A stretch of DNA of 64,000 nt from UBA4782 sp034430215 (GCA_034430215.1 DAOUFE010000031.1:62001-126000), one strand, 5' to 3'. Positions 33,140 to 42,122 are shown, counted from the first letter of the stretch. The notes: generated by a model not told the origin, from the sequence alone. Made by a program: numbers and translations.

Positions 33140-33964
33140 CTACCTCTTCAGAACCTTTCTGGCATCATAAGCGCGAAAATATTCTGGGATTATTAAATCA
33201 AACGCTGGTGCTTGTCTATTTAACCAACGAGAAAATCGAGATATGACCAAACGGGGAAGTACACCAGGTCGTTGAGGAGGATTTCTGAGGGGTTGAAATA
33301 AATTATCCCAATGAATAGGTACAATAGTTCGAGGTGGAATACTTTTCACTAATTCTCTGATTTTTCCCAATTCATAAGGGTATAAAAATATCAAGTCCGA
33401 TTGCACCGGAGCGGCTGGCGCGATTGCCATTATGATTTCCTCTACGTGAACTAAAAAGCTGAACACCTCATCTCTTTTGTAATCCAAGAAACGAGGCGGG
33501 TGGTGAATATTCTTTGGCAGTTTGCCATTCAACGGAAGAGGAAGTTTGACATGTGTTCCTGCTCCAACGGTTACCTTAAAAGGTTTCAGCCTTATCTGGT
33601 CACCCAGCTTGATAGGATGAATTTTCTCCTTCGCAACACCCATTTCAATTAACAGCCTACAGGCATTTCTCGATGCATATACCGGTGCGTCGGTGACTGC
33701 AACTACCGTAGAGACATCCATCAGGTGGTCATGGTGCGCATGACTGACAAAAATCGCATCACATTTGGGTATGGATTTCTGTATTCTTTCACGGTCAGGA
33801 TACAGGTTCTTGAAAAGCAGATCGACTATCGAGGGTCTGGTAAAGAAAGGATCAACCGCTAATACTGTGTCACCTGCTTGAAACAACAAACCAGCAACTC
33901 CCATCCATGTAAATGTGATGGGAGTTGGAATCGACTGCTTATGATCGTCTGATAACGAAACCAT
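33140..33964 (-). CDS. MBL-fold metal-dependent hydrolase (UlaG-like)
   Basis: Metallo-beta-lactamase-fold hydrolase of 274 residues. The metal motif is VSHAHHDHLMD (HxHxDH, about 75-85). Further ligands are likely in GAGTHVKLP and VPIHWDNLF. The N-terminal ITFTWMGVAGLLFQAG start and the absence of a long insertion fit the UlaG/RomA-like branch, which includes phospholipid- and lactonase-type enzymes. It lies 6 bp after the esterase lipoprotein gene and is probably expressed with it. Substrate unknown. Confidence 0.85.
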   Translation of the reverse strand: MVSLSDDHKQSIPTPITFTWMGVAGLLFQAGDTVLAVDPFFTRPSIVDLLFKNLYPDRERIQKSIPKCDAIFVSHAHHDHLMDVSTVVAVTDAPVYASRNACRLLIEMGVAKEKIHPIKLGDQIRLKPFKVTVGAGTHVKLPLPLNGKLPKNIHHPPRFLDYKRDEVFSFLVHVEEIIMAIAPAAPVQSDLIFLYPYELGKIRELVKSIPPRTIVPIHWDNLFQPLRNPPQRPGVLPRLVISRFSRWLNRQAPAFDLIIPEYFRAYDARKVLKR

Positions 33965-33970
33965 GCTGCA

Positions 33971-35008
33971 TTATTTCAAATAGAGATCAAAGAAACTGAG
34001 TGTTGCATTGCTGAAATTTTTATTCACGTTGGAGGCACTGCCGTAGCTGTGATTAACTCCAGGCAAACTGATGAATGAGGTCTTGATACCAGCATTTTTT
34101 ACTGCATCAGACAGGATCTGGCTCTGCTCAGGGGGAACAACATTATCCGAAGCACCTTGGATGATCAAAATAGGCGGATCATTTCCATCAAGATAGGATA
34201 GCGGGCTTGCCTGTTTGGCACGATTTAAAACCGTAGGGTCATCCAAACCGCCACCCAGAAAACGGCTCCAGGCGTATGTTAAGCTCATTGTAGGTGAATC
34301 TCCATACGTTGACGATAGTTCACTCTTCTTAACTTTACATGCATCTTCGGTGAACGCGATTTCCATTTTCATAACATCCACAGGGCCGTACCAATCAACG
34401 ATCGCCCGTACTGCATCAGATGGACCACTATTCTGAGTGTTGTTAAATATCTTCGCTCCTTTTGATACGCCAGCCAGAACAGCAAGGTGTCCGCCAGATG
34501 AATCACCGATCAACCCGATCTTGTCTGGATTGATGGAATATGACCTTGCATTCTGGCGAAGCCACCGAATTGCTGATTTTACATCCTGAACAGCCGCGGG
34601 GAATATGGAATCCTTTGAGCAATTACCATCCATCCCCACCAGACGATAATCGATACAGGCAACAACATACCCACCTTTTGCTAATGTCTTCCCTGGGCAA
34701 TCCGATTTGCTGCCTTCCATCCAACCGCCGCCGTGGATAAATATCAGACCAGGCATATTCCCTGAAACTCCCTGTGGAATGTAAATATCCAGCTTCAGGC
34801 TTTGCACAACACCATCTACCTGGGGATTGGCATAGGTGATATTTTTCTCCACCCTTACATCACTAACGTTCTCCACGGGAGCTGAGGTAGCTACTTCTGT
34901 CCCATTTACTGTTGAGCTTCCTTCCAATGTTGCGTTTATAGGAATACATGCTGAAAACAGAAGAATGACTGGCAAAATAAAGTAAAGCAAACGGTTGTGA
35001 AATTTCAT
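33971..35008 (-). CDS. Esterase lipoprotein of the alpha/beta hydrolase (HSL/BD-FAE-like) family
   Basis: Exported 345-residue esterase. The signal peptide ends in a lipobox (LLFSAC, Cys about 21). The catalytic domain shows the oxyanion motif FIHGGGW (about 92-98), nucleophile GLIGDSSGGH (Ser about 172), acid in QGASDNVVPP and His in PGVNHSYG. Such enzymes release acetyl or feruloyl groups from plant polysaccharides or short acyl esters. A GH1 beta-glucosidase elsewhere in the window would fit carbohydrate use. GGGAGG 7 nt before the ATG supports the start. Confidence 0.88.
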   Translation of the reverse strand: MKFHNRLLYFILPVILLFSACIPINATLEGSSTVNGTEVATSAPVENVSDVRVEKNITYANPQVDGVVQSLKLDIYIPQGVSGNMPGLIFIHGGGWMEGSKSDCPGKTLAKGGYVVACIDYRLVGMDGNCSKDSIFPAAVQDVKSAIRWLRQNARSYSINPDKIGLIGDSSGGHLAVLAGVSKGAKIFNNTQNSGPSDAVRAIVDWYGPVDVMKMEIAFTEDACKVKKSELSSTYGDSPTMSLTYAWSRFLGGGLDDPTVLNRAKQASPLSYLDGNDPPILIIQGASDNVVPPEQSQILSDAVKNAGIKTSFISLPGVNHSYGSASNVNKNFSNATLSFFDLYLK

Positions 35009-35162
35009 CGGGAATCCTCCCTGTGGTTGATTATCAGGATCATATCTATATCATAATACAAACCGGTCAGACGAAAGGTCTTTCAGGGATTACAGTTTTG
35101 TTATTTAAGCAATTTTCTGAGTAAAATAGAACAAAGGAATTTTAATAAATGATTGGAGATGG

Positions 35163-36464
35163 ATGCATTCAGTAGGATTTGAATTCTTTATCATCATTTT
35201 GCTGGTCTGCATAAACGGTTTTTTTGCGTTATCTGAAATGGCAATTGTTTCTGCACGCAAGGTGAGGTTAGAGCAGCGCGCAGAAGATGGCAGCAAGGGG
35301 GCTGAACGAGCTTTAAAGATCCTGGAAAACCCATCGCGGTTTCTTTCCACGGTTCAGGTATTTATTACGCTAATCGGTATTCTCAGTGGTGCATTTGGTG
35401 GAGTTACTCTTGCAGATGCATTACAGCGTGCTCTGGCAAAAATTCCAGCGCTGGTATCCTATAGCCAGGAGTTATCGGTTGCATTAGTTGTCGTCTTGAT
35501 CACTTTCCTGTCACTGGTGTTAGGTGAATTACTCCCCAAGCAGATTGCCCTCATGAATGCGGATCATCTTGCAGTTGCATTGGCGCCCGTGATGCATGTG
35601 TTGTCGATCATCACCCGTCCTGTAGTGAGCCTGCTATCTGGTACCACCAGCCTTTTTCTAAAACTGTTTCGAGTTAAACCTTCTCCAGAACCCGGCGTTA
35701 CCGTTGAAGATGTCCGGTCAATGATATCCGACGGCACCAAAGAAGGGGTCTTCGAATCTTCAGAGCAGGAAATGGTAGACAGGGTTTTCAAACTGGACGA
35801 TCGTACAATTTCTTCGCTAATGACTCCTCGTACAGAAGTTGTCTTTATCGATGTTGAAGAATCATGGGAAGAGATCCGCCAATCACTGGTGGAACACCCT
35901 TATGCCCGTTTTCCTGTTTATGAAGGGCAATTGGATTCTGTATTGGGGGTACTTGATGTGCGTGATGTAATGGTCAAGCTTGCCCAGGGTCAAAAAATCG
36001 TTGTGCGCGATATCCTTCGCCCGGTCATCTTCCTGCCAGAAACCATCTCTGCACTGGATACCCTGGACTATATGCGTGAGAATGCCACCGATATGGCGAT
36101 CATTATTGATGAATTCAGCGGTGTGCTGGGTTTAGTAACCCGCAGTGATGTGTTGGAGGTAATGCTTGGTCATGCGATCACCAGTAACGCGAATGAAATA
36201 CCTGAAGTAACACGACGGGCTGATGGATCCTGGCTGGTGGATGGATTATATGTGGCAGATGATCTGAAAATGCTGCTGGATGTCGAAGAACTCCCTGAAG
36301 AAGCAGAAATCCGTTATGAAACGCTGGGGGGGTTGGTGTTGGCAATGCTCGAAAGGTTACCTGTTGTGGGTGATACGTTTACCTGGAATGGTTACCGTTT
36401 TGAAGTAGTAGATATGGATGGCAGGAGGGTGGATAAAGTTCTCATAAGCCGGGTGGAAGAGTGA
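35163..36464 (+). CDS. CNNM/CorC family transporter (DUF21-CBS-CorC_HlyC)
   Basis: A 433-residue membrane protein of the former hemolysin-C-like family, linked to Mg2+ export or homeostasis. The DUF21 membrane domain (about 1-185) has the NGFFALSEMAIVSARKVRLEQ start and LVLGELLPKQIAL. A pair of CBS domains follows (about 205-330; MTPRTEVVFID, FSGVLGLVTRSDVLE). The C-terminal CorC_HlyC domain (about 345-430; YVADDLKMLLD, GGLVLAMLERLPVVGD) is complete. A pyrimidine-poor GGAGATGG lies next to the start. Confidence 0.9.
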   Translation: MHSVGFEFFIIILLVCINGFFALSEMAIVSARKVRLEQRAEDGSKGAERALKILENPSRFLSTVQVFITLIGILSGAFGGVTLADALQRALAKIPALVSYSQELSVALVVVLITFLSLVLGELLPKQIALMNADHLAVALAPVMHVLSIITRPVVSLLSGTTSLFLKLFRVKPSPEPGVTVEDVRSMISDGTKEGVFESSEQEMVDRVFKLDDRTISSLMTPRTEVVFIDVEESWEEIRQSLVEHPYARFPVYEGQLDSVLGVLDVRDVMVKLAQGQKIVVRDILRPVIFLPETISALDTLDYMRENATDMAIIIDEFSGVLGLVTRSDVLEVMLGHAITSNANEIPEVTRRADGSWLVDGLYVADDLKMLLDVEELPEEAEIRYETLGGLVLAMLERLPVVGDTFTWNGYRFEVVDMDGRRVDKVLISRVEE

Positions 36465-36471
36465 GTCCCCG

Positions 36472-36497
36472 ATCGAACGGTTCGATTATCAATCTTT
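36472..36497 (+). terminator. Weak hairpin terminator candidate after the CNNM gene
   Basis: ATCGAA, loop CGG, TTCGAT (36472-36486), with a T-run (TTTTT) about 6 nt later. The stem is short. Confidence 0.35.
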
Positions 36498-36588
36498 TTA
36501 TACTTTCTTTTAGTAAACAGAGTCGAGTGACGTGCAACCCAGGTCATCATAAAGGTAAAAACCCTTATTTCGAAAAGTGAGGTGTTTG

Positions 36589-37291
36589 ATGATGGATGAT
36601 ATGGAATTTTCCAGGTATTTAAAAAGATTGGGCAAGAAAGAGCATGTGATTCAGGGTTTGATATCAAAGGTAAAAATCTTTTAAAAGTATCTGATAGAGA
36701 AAAAGAACAGTACCCTTGAACAGGCTAACAACCAGGATGTTCTCGATTTTACCAATACTATGGATGAACGTCAGCGAAAGATCATCATTCGGGGAATCGC
36801 ACTTTATTACAGGTCAAAGAACAACACAGAGATTTTCAGAATTGCCAGCGAATTGCATGAATCTGAGACATTAAAAGACCGTCATGCACTTCTGCTCAAA
36901 TAAATTAAAGAGGTAAACCCTGATATCATCGCCAAACTAAGCTCATTGGGTATTAATAATGCTGAACAGATGCTTCAGGCTGGAAAAACTCCATTGGAAT
37001 GGAATATATTGTCGGAGAAAACGGGAATTTTTGTAGAGAGGATCCTCGAACTGGTAAAGCTATCGGACCTTGTCCGGATACCTGGTGTAAAGGGGATTCG
37101 CGCTCGTTTATATTTTCATGCGGGTCTTGAAACCCCGAGAAATTAGCGCAATGTGACCCCGATGAACTTCGATCATTTCTGGTCACCTTTGTCGAACGAA
37201 CAGGGTTTGATGGGATCACACCACTGTCAAAGAAATTCGCAGTACCATTGAAACCGCGAAAACCCTTCCGCAGGTTGTCAGTTATCAATAA
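36589..37291 (+). pseudogene. Decayed DUF4332/helix-hairpin-helix protein gene
   Basis: Reads from an ATG with GAGG upstream, but is interrupted by in-frame TAA codons at 36682 and 36901. A frameshift near 37138-37146 (TAG in the old frame) moves homology into another frame (EKLAQCDPDELRSFL...TGFDGITP), and a second shift near 37222 restores KEIRSTIETAKTLP up to a TAA at 37289. Across the breaks the protein is continuous and has the DUF4332 signature LSDLVRIPGVKGIRARLYF, a helix-hairpin-helix-like repeat often found with DNA-binding or scaffold proteins. Four lesions make this a clear pseudogene unless stop-codon readthrough occurs. Confidence 0.85.
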
Positions 37292-37317
37292 CTGTTAAAT
37301 TTCCTGAGGCTGGTTTA

Positions 37318-38295
37318 TTATTCTTTATCCTCAGTGTGACGATGAGTATGTTCATCCAATGGATTCGCGGTATTGGTAGATTCCCGGTTTAATGCAATAT
37401 CTTCCCATGAAGATGGGTCATCCAGCGATTCGAGATGCATGAACATGGTCAGGTTGGGGATGACGTGGTGTAAGTCGGATTCAATATGCTCCAATAGTTG
37501 ATGCCCCCTGTGGACCGTCCAATTTCCTGGTACCAAAACGTGAAGTGAAACAAAGCGTTGTGAGCCTGATTGTCGAGTTCTTAAAGCATGATATTCTACT
37601 GGCTTTTGGAAGTTGGCTTCAAGGACCTCGGTAATTTTCTTAATCTCATCCGTGGAAATTGCCGAATCCATCAATCCCAGCGCTGAGCTTCGAATTATGT
37701 GAACTCCTGTCCAGACAATATTGGCAGCGACAACCAGTGCAATGATCGGATCTAGGGATTGCCATCCGGTCAATGCGACGGCGCCAATTGCAACAAGTAC
37801 GCCCGCTGAAGTCCAGACATCGGTCATCAGGTGTTTTGAATCTGCCTGCAATGTAATTGAGTCATAACGCTTACCCGCTTTTTGCAACACCAATGCCACA
37901 CCAAGATTGATAAGCGAAGCTGCCAGGGAAACTGCTAATCCAATCCCCAATTGCTCTAGCGGTTGCGGATCAAGCAGACGTTTTACCGCCGTAATGCCGA
38001 TGCTGATGGCAGCGATCAGGATCAATCCCCCTTCCAGCCCGCTGGAAAAATATTCTGCCTTGTAATGCCCAAATGCATGGTGCTCATCTTGAGGTTTGGC
38101 AGCGAGGGTGAGCATGGTCAATGCCATTAATGCACCAAGCAGATTAACGATTGACTCAATCGCATCAGAGAATAAACCAACGGAGCCGGTAAGAAGATAT
38201 GCGGTGAATTTCAACCCAATTGTCAATACCGCTGCGGCTATTGAAAGCCATGCAAAACGAGTGAGCGAGGGACGATTTACAGAAGTATCAGACAT
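37318..38295 (-). CDS. Cation diffusion facilitator (CDF) metal transporter
   Basis: Exports divalent metal ions in exchange for protons. The 325 residues have about six membrane spans (1-205) and a C-terminal cytoplasmic domain. Marks are SVGLFSDAIESIVNL in helix 2, GHYKAEYFSSGLEG in the loop, and the second metal site HLMTDVWTSAGV in helix 5. The tail is His/Asp-rich (HTHRHTEDKE), probably metal binding. A longer frame begins at 38394, but AGGATC 8 nt before the ATG at 38295 and the family's usual N terminus favour this start. Metal specificity (Zn, Fe or Mn) is not clear. Confidence 0.88.
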   Translation of the reverse strand: MSDTSVNRPSLTRFAWLSIAAAVLTIGLKFTAYLLTGSVGLFSDAIESIVNLLGALMALTMLTLAAKPQDEHHAFGHYKAEYFSSGLEGGLILIAAISIGITAVKRLLDPQPLEQLGIGLAVSLAASLINLGVALVLQKAGKRYDSITLQADSKHLMTDVWTSAGVLVAIGAVALTGWQSLDPIIALVVAANIVWTGVHIIRSSALGLMDSAISTDEIKKITEVLEANFQKPVEYHALRTRQSGSQRFVSLHVLVPGNWTVHRGHQLLEHIESDLHHVIPNLTMFMHLESLDDPSSWEDIALNRESTNTANPLDEHTHRHTEDKE

Positions 38296-38442
38296 ATTCA
38301 TGATCCTGAATAGAAGGAATGTTTCTTTTAGAAACCATCGGTGGATGTTTTTAGGCAAACAAAGGGTTGTGCAGAATAGGCATAATTCTATCATAGGAAA
38401 TCAGCAGTCTTGATATTCGATAAAAACGGGATACTCTTGTAG

Positions 38443-38506
38443 GGTGGTGTTGAGAGCGATAATTATTCCAATCAAAAATAACCATTCATCCAGCTCTCAA
38501 CCCACC
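38443..38506. repeat. Long-loop inverted repeat
   Basis: GGTGGTGTTGAGAGC (38443-38457) pairs with GCTCTCAACCCACC (38493-38506) with one bulge and a 35-nt AT-rich loop. It lies between the CDF gene and the tRNA-derived repeats, and resembles the GGTGGGTT palindrome at 9901. Confidence 0.6.
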
Positions 38507-38527
38507 ATTGCAATATCAAATAAATAT

Positions 38528-38783
38528 GCGACTCATCCGGGACTCGATATCGCACCTCGAAGCCCTCCAAGAGGGTGCTTCGCTAGTGACCATGAACCCC
38601 CTATGTTGTTTAAATAGAAAGTGACTCACCAGGGGCTCGATATCACACCTCGAAGCCCTCCAAGAGGGTGCTTCGCTAGTGACCCTGAACCCCCTATGTT
38701 GTTTAAATAGAAAGTGACTCATCAGGGACTCGACATCGCACCTCGACGGTGACACTGAACCCCCTATGTTGTTTAAATAGAAA
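38528..38783 (-). repeat. Three degenerate tandem copies of the tRNA-Lys 3' region
   Basis: Units at 38528-38620 (93 nt), 38621-38713 (93 nt) and 38714-38783 (70 nt) lie directly 3' of the tRNA-Lys gene. Each contains, on the minus strand, GGGTTCAG from the variable loop/T-stem and TCGAG...CTGGTGAGTCAC from the T-loop and acceptor stem. An insertion of about 42 nt (about 20 nt in the third unit) splits the T-loop. The long insertion holds a hairpin (GAAGC...GCTTC) that the third unit lacks. Each unit also ends in a constant AT-rich spacer, CTATTTAAACAACATAG. The open frame across them is an accident of repeat phase. Confidence 0.85.
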
Positions 38784-38784
38784 G

Positions 38785-38856
38785 TGACTCACCAGGGACT
38801 CGAACCCTGAACCCACTGATTAAGAGTCAGTTGCTCTACCATTGAGCTAGTGAGCC
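38785..38856 (-). tRNA. tRNA-Lys(CTT): tRNA-Lys (anticodon CTT)
   Basis: A 72-nt cloverleaf on the minus strand. The acceptor is GGCTCAC/GTGAGTC (one G-T pair), the D-stem GCTC/GAGC with a 7-nt loop, and the anticodon stem ACTGA/TCAGT with loop CTCTTAA, giving CTT. The variable loop is GGGTT and the T-arm CAGGG-TTCGAGT-CCCTG, with discriminator A. CCA is not encoded. TATAAT on the minus strand at 38882-38877 is a likely -10 box. Confidence 0.96.
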
Positions 38857-38876
38857 ATCTCCCTTACGGGACAATA

Positions 38877-38882
38877 ATTATA
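38877..38882 (-). promoter_or_regulatory. -10 box of the tRNA-Lys promoter
   Basis: Perfect TATAAT on the minus strand, 20 bp before the tRNA 5' end. The -35 region is weak. Confidence 0.55.
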
Positions 38883-38938
38883 CCTCATTTAAATACCATC
38901 ATCCAGATTTATGTATGGGATAGTAGGCTTAGAGAACT

Positions 38939-39760
38939 CTATCCATAAATTCCCTGTTCTGGCTTCTGTCCGATGATTAATATGTATCCTAAATATCGGA
39001 AAAGCGACCCAATCACCCGGAAGCTCGGTGTGATCTGTTTAGCGTACGCTCGAAAATTCTTGTCCTTAACAAGCAGCCCCCAAAATTGCTTCCAGGCTGC
39101 CCAATTTTCTTTAATCTCATTACCTTCTCGAAGCTGTTGCACTTCATCACGCCACTGCTGCCACATCTTTATATAACGCGATTCAGTGAAAGAAATTTTA
39201 AATCCATTTTCTTCGCACAATTCAACCCAGCCTGAAGTTGATAGAAATTCCACATTTCCCATAGAATGCCTGGTGAAATCAAGCAAATACTGTGGTGGAG
39301 GTTGGTGCCAGACGCATTCATTGATCCCCAATCTGCCACATGGCTTCAACACCCTCAGTATTTCTCGGGTTGCCAGATCTTTATCCGGAACAAACGCCAG
39401 CACAGATTCGCTGATCACGGCATCGAACGATTGATCTGAAAATGGAAGAGCCTGTACATCAGCAGTTTTAAAAGCCACACGCTCTATCAATCCGCATTTT
39501 TTAGCCCGGTCGGAAGCCCATTTAATCATCCGCTCTTCTATGTCGATACCGGTCAGTGTACAACCACTTTTTTGAGCAATGTGACACGAAGGAACACCCG
39601 AGCCAGAGCCAATGACCAGAACCTGACTGTTTTTGTCAATCTGGCACTTTTCGACCAGAAAGTCTGTTCCACTTAAGCCACCCATATGTTTGGTAATCCC
39701 CCAGGTAGATTGGGCACCAAAATATGATACGGTTTGTTGAGATGTCAATTCTTCTTTCAT
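38939..39760 (-). CDS. SAM-dependent methyltransferase
   Basis: A class I methyltransferase of 273 residues. Motif I is VLVIGSGSGVPS (about 48-59), motif II TGIDIEERMIKWA, the acidic loop TADVQALPFSDQSFDAVISE, and the post-motif REILRVLKPCGRLGINE. The N-terminal GGLSGTDFLVEK and this layout fit the UbiE/Methyltransf_11 group acting on small molecules. A C-terminal helical segment is hydrophobic (FRVIGSLFRYLGYILII) and could rest on the membrane, suggesting a lipid or quinone-like substrate, but that is speculation. AAGGTGAT precedes the ATG. Confidence 0.85.
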   Translation of the reverse strand: MKEELTSQQTVSYFGAQSTWGITKHMGGLSGTDFLVEKCQIDKNSQVLVIGSGSGVPSCHIAQKSGCTLTGIDIEERMIKWASDRAKKCGLIERVAFKTADVQALPFSDQSFDAVISESVLAFVPDKDLATREILRVLKPCGRLGINECVWHQPPPQYLLDFTRHSMGNVEFLSTSGWVELCEENGFKISFTESRYIKMWQQWRDEVQQLREGNEIKENWAAWKQFWGLLVKDKNFRAYAKQITPSFRVIGSLFRYLGYILIIGQKPEQGIYG

Positions 39761-39887
39761 ATCACCTTACTTGAATCTATTTATAGTATACGGCTGGCAT
39801 TATAAAGAGAGTAGAAGTTAAAGCGTCCATTACAAAAGGTGAAAGAGGATATTGGAATATGATATAAATACATGACTTGAGGTACTC

Positions 39888-41549
39888 ATGCCACGTGATG
39901 AAAAAGCCTGGTTGGAAGCCCGGCGTTATTCCCCAGAAAAAATAAAGCTTGCCCGACGCATTTTGGAAGAAATGCGCAGTGGCAGTGACCTGCATCGCTC
40001 CTTGCTGCGTAATCCATTACCCGAAGGGGGTATCATCGCCAAGCACGTGCTGGTAGCTGCGTACCGCCAACTGGTAGATAGTGGAGAATGGCAGCCCGAT
40101 GGCAGCCTGCTCGATCGCATCCGCATGAAGCCAATGCGCACACTGTCGGGGGTCACTACGGTGACAGTTCTGACCCGTCCGGCGCCCTGTCCGGGTCATT
40201 GCATCTTTTGCCCCACAGAATCCATGATGCCAAAAAGTTACCTTTCTGATGAGCCTGGTGGAGCTCGCGCAGTACAGAATGAATTTGACCCTTACCGGCA
40301 GACAGCATCTCGCCTGGATGCTTATGAGGCAATCGGACATCCAATCGACAAGATCGAGCTGCTTATCTTAGGGGGCAGTTGGACTGCATACCCTATCGAT
40401 TATCAGGAATGGTTCATCCAGCGTTGTCTGGATGCTTTAAATGGCTTCGACAGCCAATCATTGGAAGAAGCGCAAATTGCGAATGAAACCAGTGAACATC
40501 GGAACGTGGGATTGGTCATTGAGACTCGGCCTGATGAGATCACACCTGAAAGATTGGCGTGGTTTCGCAAATTGGGCGTTACCAAAGTCCAATTAGGCGC
40601 GCAGTCGATGGATGATGAAATATTATTGATCAACCAGCGTGGGCATACTGTAGCCCAAACCCTGCAGGCTTGCGCAATGCTGCGCGCTACAGGATTCAAG
40701 ATCGTGCTCCATTGGATGCCCAACCTGTTGGGTGCAACAATTGAAAGCGATTGCGAAGATTTCACCCGATTATGGCAGGATGCCTGCCCCGATGAGATCA
40801 AAATCTATCCAACCCAGCTTCTTGAAAACACTGTCCTTTACCAGCAGTGGCTGAAGGGAGAGTATCACCCTTACAGTACTGAGGAATTAATTGGTCTCAT
40901 TGCCACGGTAAAACCGGATATTCCACCCTACTGCCGTGTGAACCGCATCATCCGGGATATTCCATCATCCCATGTGGTCGCTGGGAATAAACGTACCAGT
41001 CTTCGCCAGGATGTATTGGCAGAGCTAGAACGCCGGGGGAAGAAATGTGGCTGCATCCGCTGCCGTGAGGTGCGCGGACTGCAGATCGACCCAGAGAAAT
41101 TATCTCTGGTTACAACTGTTTATCATCCCATGCACTCTGAAGAACACTTTCTCGAATATAAAACCCCTGAGGGGAAGATTGCTGGATATCTTCGCCTGTC
41201 ATTGCCCAAAAAGGATGTGGGATACTTGAGGGATGCTTCTGATCCCGAGGATTCTCTTCATGACCGAGCGGGTTTACAGGAAATGATCAACGATCTACAA
41301 GGGGCTGCCATCATCCGCGAGGTGCACGTCTACGGGCAATCATTATCCGTTGGAGAAGAACGGGAAGGAGCTGCTCAGCACATTGGTCTTGGCACAAACT
41401 TGATCGAGCTTGCAGGGCAGACCGCTACGGAAAATGGCTATTCTAAATTGGCAGTGATCGCTGCTATTGGCACCCGCCTGTATTATGAAAACCGCGGATT
41501 TCTCCGCGGATCACATTACCTCATAAAACCATTGGTTTCTCACAAATAA
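39888..41549 (+). CDS. Elp3-family radical SAM tRNA uridine-34 acetyltransferase
   Basis: Elp3 makes the 5-carboxymethyl group on wobble uridine of tRNA using acetyl-CoA. Domains are in order: an N-terminal tRNA-binding segment (about 1-75), a radical SAM core with the Cys cluster in PAPCPGHCIFCP (about 97-108), LGGSWTAYP, ETRPDEITPERL and LGAQSMDDEIL, a Zn-binding Cys/His region (CGCIRCREVRG, about 384-394), and a C-terminal GNAT domain (EGAAQHIGLGTNLIE, KLAVIAAIGTRLYYENRGF). All key residues are seen. Bacteria with Elp3 are mostly Chloroflexota and a few others, which fits the rest of the window. GAGGTACTC precedes the ATG. Confidence 0.93.
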   Translation: MPRDEKAWLEARRYSPEKIKLARRILEEMRSGSDLHRSLLRNPLPEGGIIAKHVLVAAYRQLVDSGEWQPDGSLLDRIRMKPMRTLSGVTTVTVLTRPAPCPGHCIFCPTESMMPKSYLSDEPGGARAVQNEFDPYRQTASRLDAYEAIGHPIDKIELLILGGSWTAYPIDYQEWFIQRCLDALNGFDSQSLEEAQIANETSEHRNVGLVIETRPDEITPERLAWFRKLGVTKVQLGAQSMDDEILLINQRGHTVAQTLQACAMLRATGFKIVLHWMPNLLGATIESDCEDFTRLWQDACPDEIKIYPTQLLENTVLYQQWLKGEYHPYSTEELIGLIATVKPDIPPYCRVNRIIRDIPSSHVVAGNKRTSLRQDVLAELERRGKKCGCIRCREVRGLQIDPEKLSLVTTVYHPMHSEEHFLEYKTPEGKIAGYLRLSLPKKDVGYLRDASDPEDSLHDRAGLQEMINDLQGAAIIREVHVYGQSLSVGEEREGAAQHIGLGTNLIELAGQTATENGYSKLAVIAAIGTRLYYENRGFLRGSHYLIKPLVSHK

Positions 41550-41638
41550 ACAGAAACGCAGAACAAGCAGAGGGTCTCCTTCCCCGCTGCCAGTTCTACG
41601 GATCTGTTCGCATATTCGATCTCGCGAGCAGAAATCGC

Positions 41639-41980
41639 CTAGTCGGGATTTGCTGGACGCTTAAAGGCAAATACGCTCATGGTTTTTCCATCATTGTTGG
41701 CACCAAAAACAGATACCAGCTCCCAGCCTTCGGCGCCTTTGGCAGCCAGTAGATTGGTTGCAGTGGATATACCATCCTTGGTAGTACAAACGGTGTCTTG
41801 AGTATTTCGATCGTACTCGCAGCGCGCTACTACCGTGGTATATTGCCATGCAGGGTATACAACAGCTTCAGCGGCCGCTTCTGTTCCATCTTTCTTGTTA
41901 CACGACACAAGAAGGATAGTTGCCACAATGAGCACCAATATCACTCCACCTGCAATGATGAATAAACGTTTCTTATCCAT
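41639..41980 (-). CDS. Membrane-anchored or lipoprotein DUF4177-like protein
   Basis: A 113-residue protein. A hydrophobic segment (about 5-24) ends in LLVSCNKK, compatible with a lipobox. The C-terminal 70 residues (WQYTTVVARCEYDR, LLAAKGAEGWELVSVFG, MSVFAFKRP) have the DUF4177-type pattern 'YE...LN..G..GWELV'. AGGAGG 5 nt before the ATG at 41980 makes this the start rather than an in-frame ATG 87 nt upstream. Function of the family is unknown. Confidence 0.75.
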   Translation of the reverse strand: MDKKRLFIIAGGVILVLIVATILLVSCNKKDGTEAAAEAVVYPAWQYTTVVARCEYDRNTQDTVCTTKDGISTATNLLAAKGAEGWELVSVFGANNDGKTMSVFAFKRPANPD

Positions 41981-42064
41981 GACTACCTCCTTAAACCAGG
42001 TATTGATTTTCGAAAACAAGTTCGTATCCATACTGCCTATTGTTGCACGAATCTTGCCAGATGA

Positions 42065-42091
42065 CAAAAAAGCACCTGAAATCAGGTGCTT
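42065..42091 (-). terminator. Rho-independent terminator of the beta-glucosidase gene
   Basis: A perfect 10-bp stem, AAGCACCTGA (42070-42079) with 42082-42091 and a 2-nt loop. On the minus strand a run of T (42071-42065) follows. It is about 30 bp beyond the GH1 stop codon. Confidence 0.9.
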
Positions 42092-42122
42092 TTAAGGGAT
42101 CTTTAGGAATTGAGTAAAAAAT

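Noticed and set aside
38516..38755. Open frame encoding a repetitive 79-residue peptide, and possible CRISPR array
   Set aside because: The frame exists only because the units are 93 nt (a multiple of 3). The repeats are tRNA-derived and have no unique spacers, so neither a gene nor a CRISPR array is supported.
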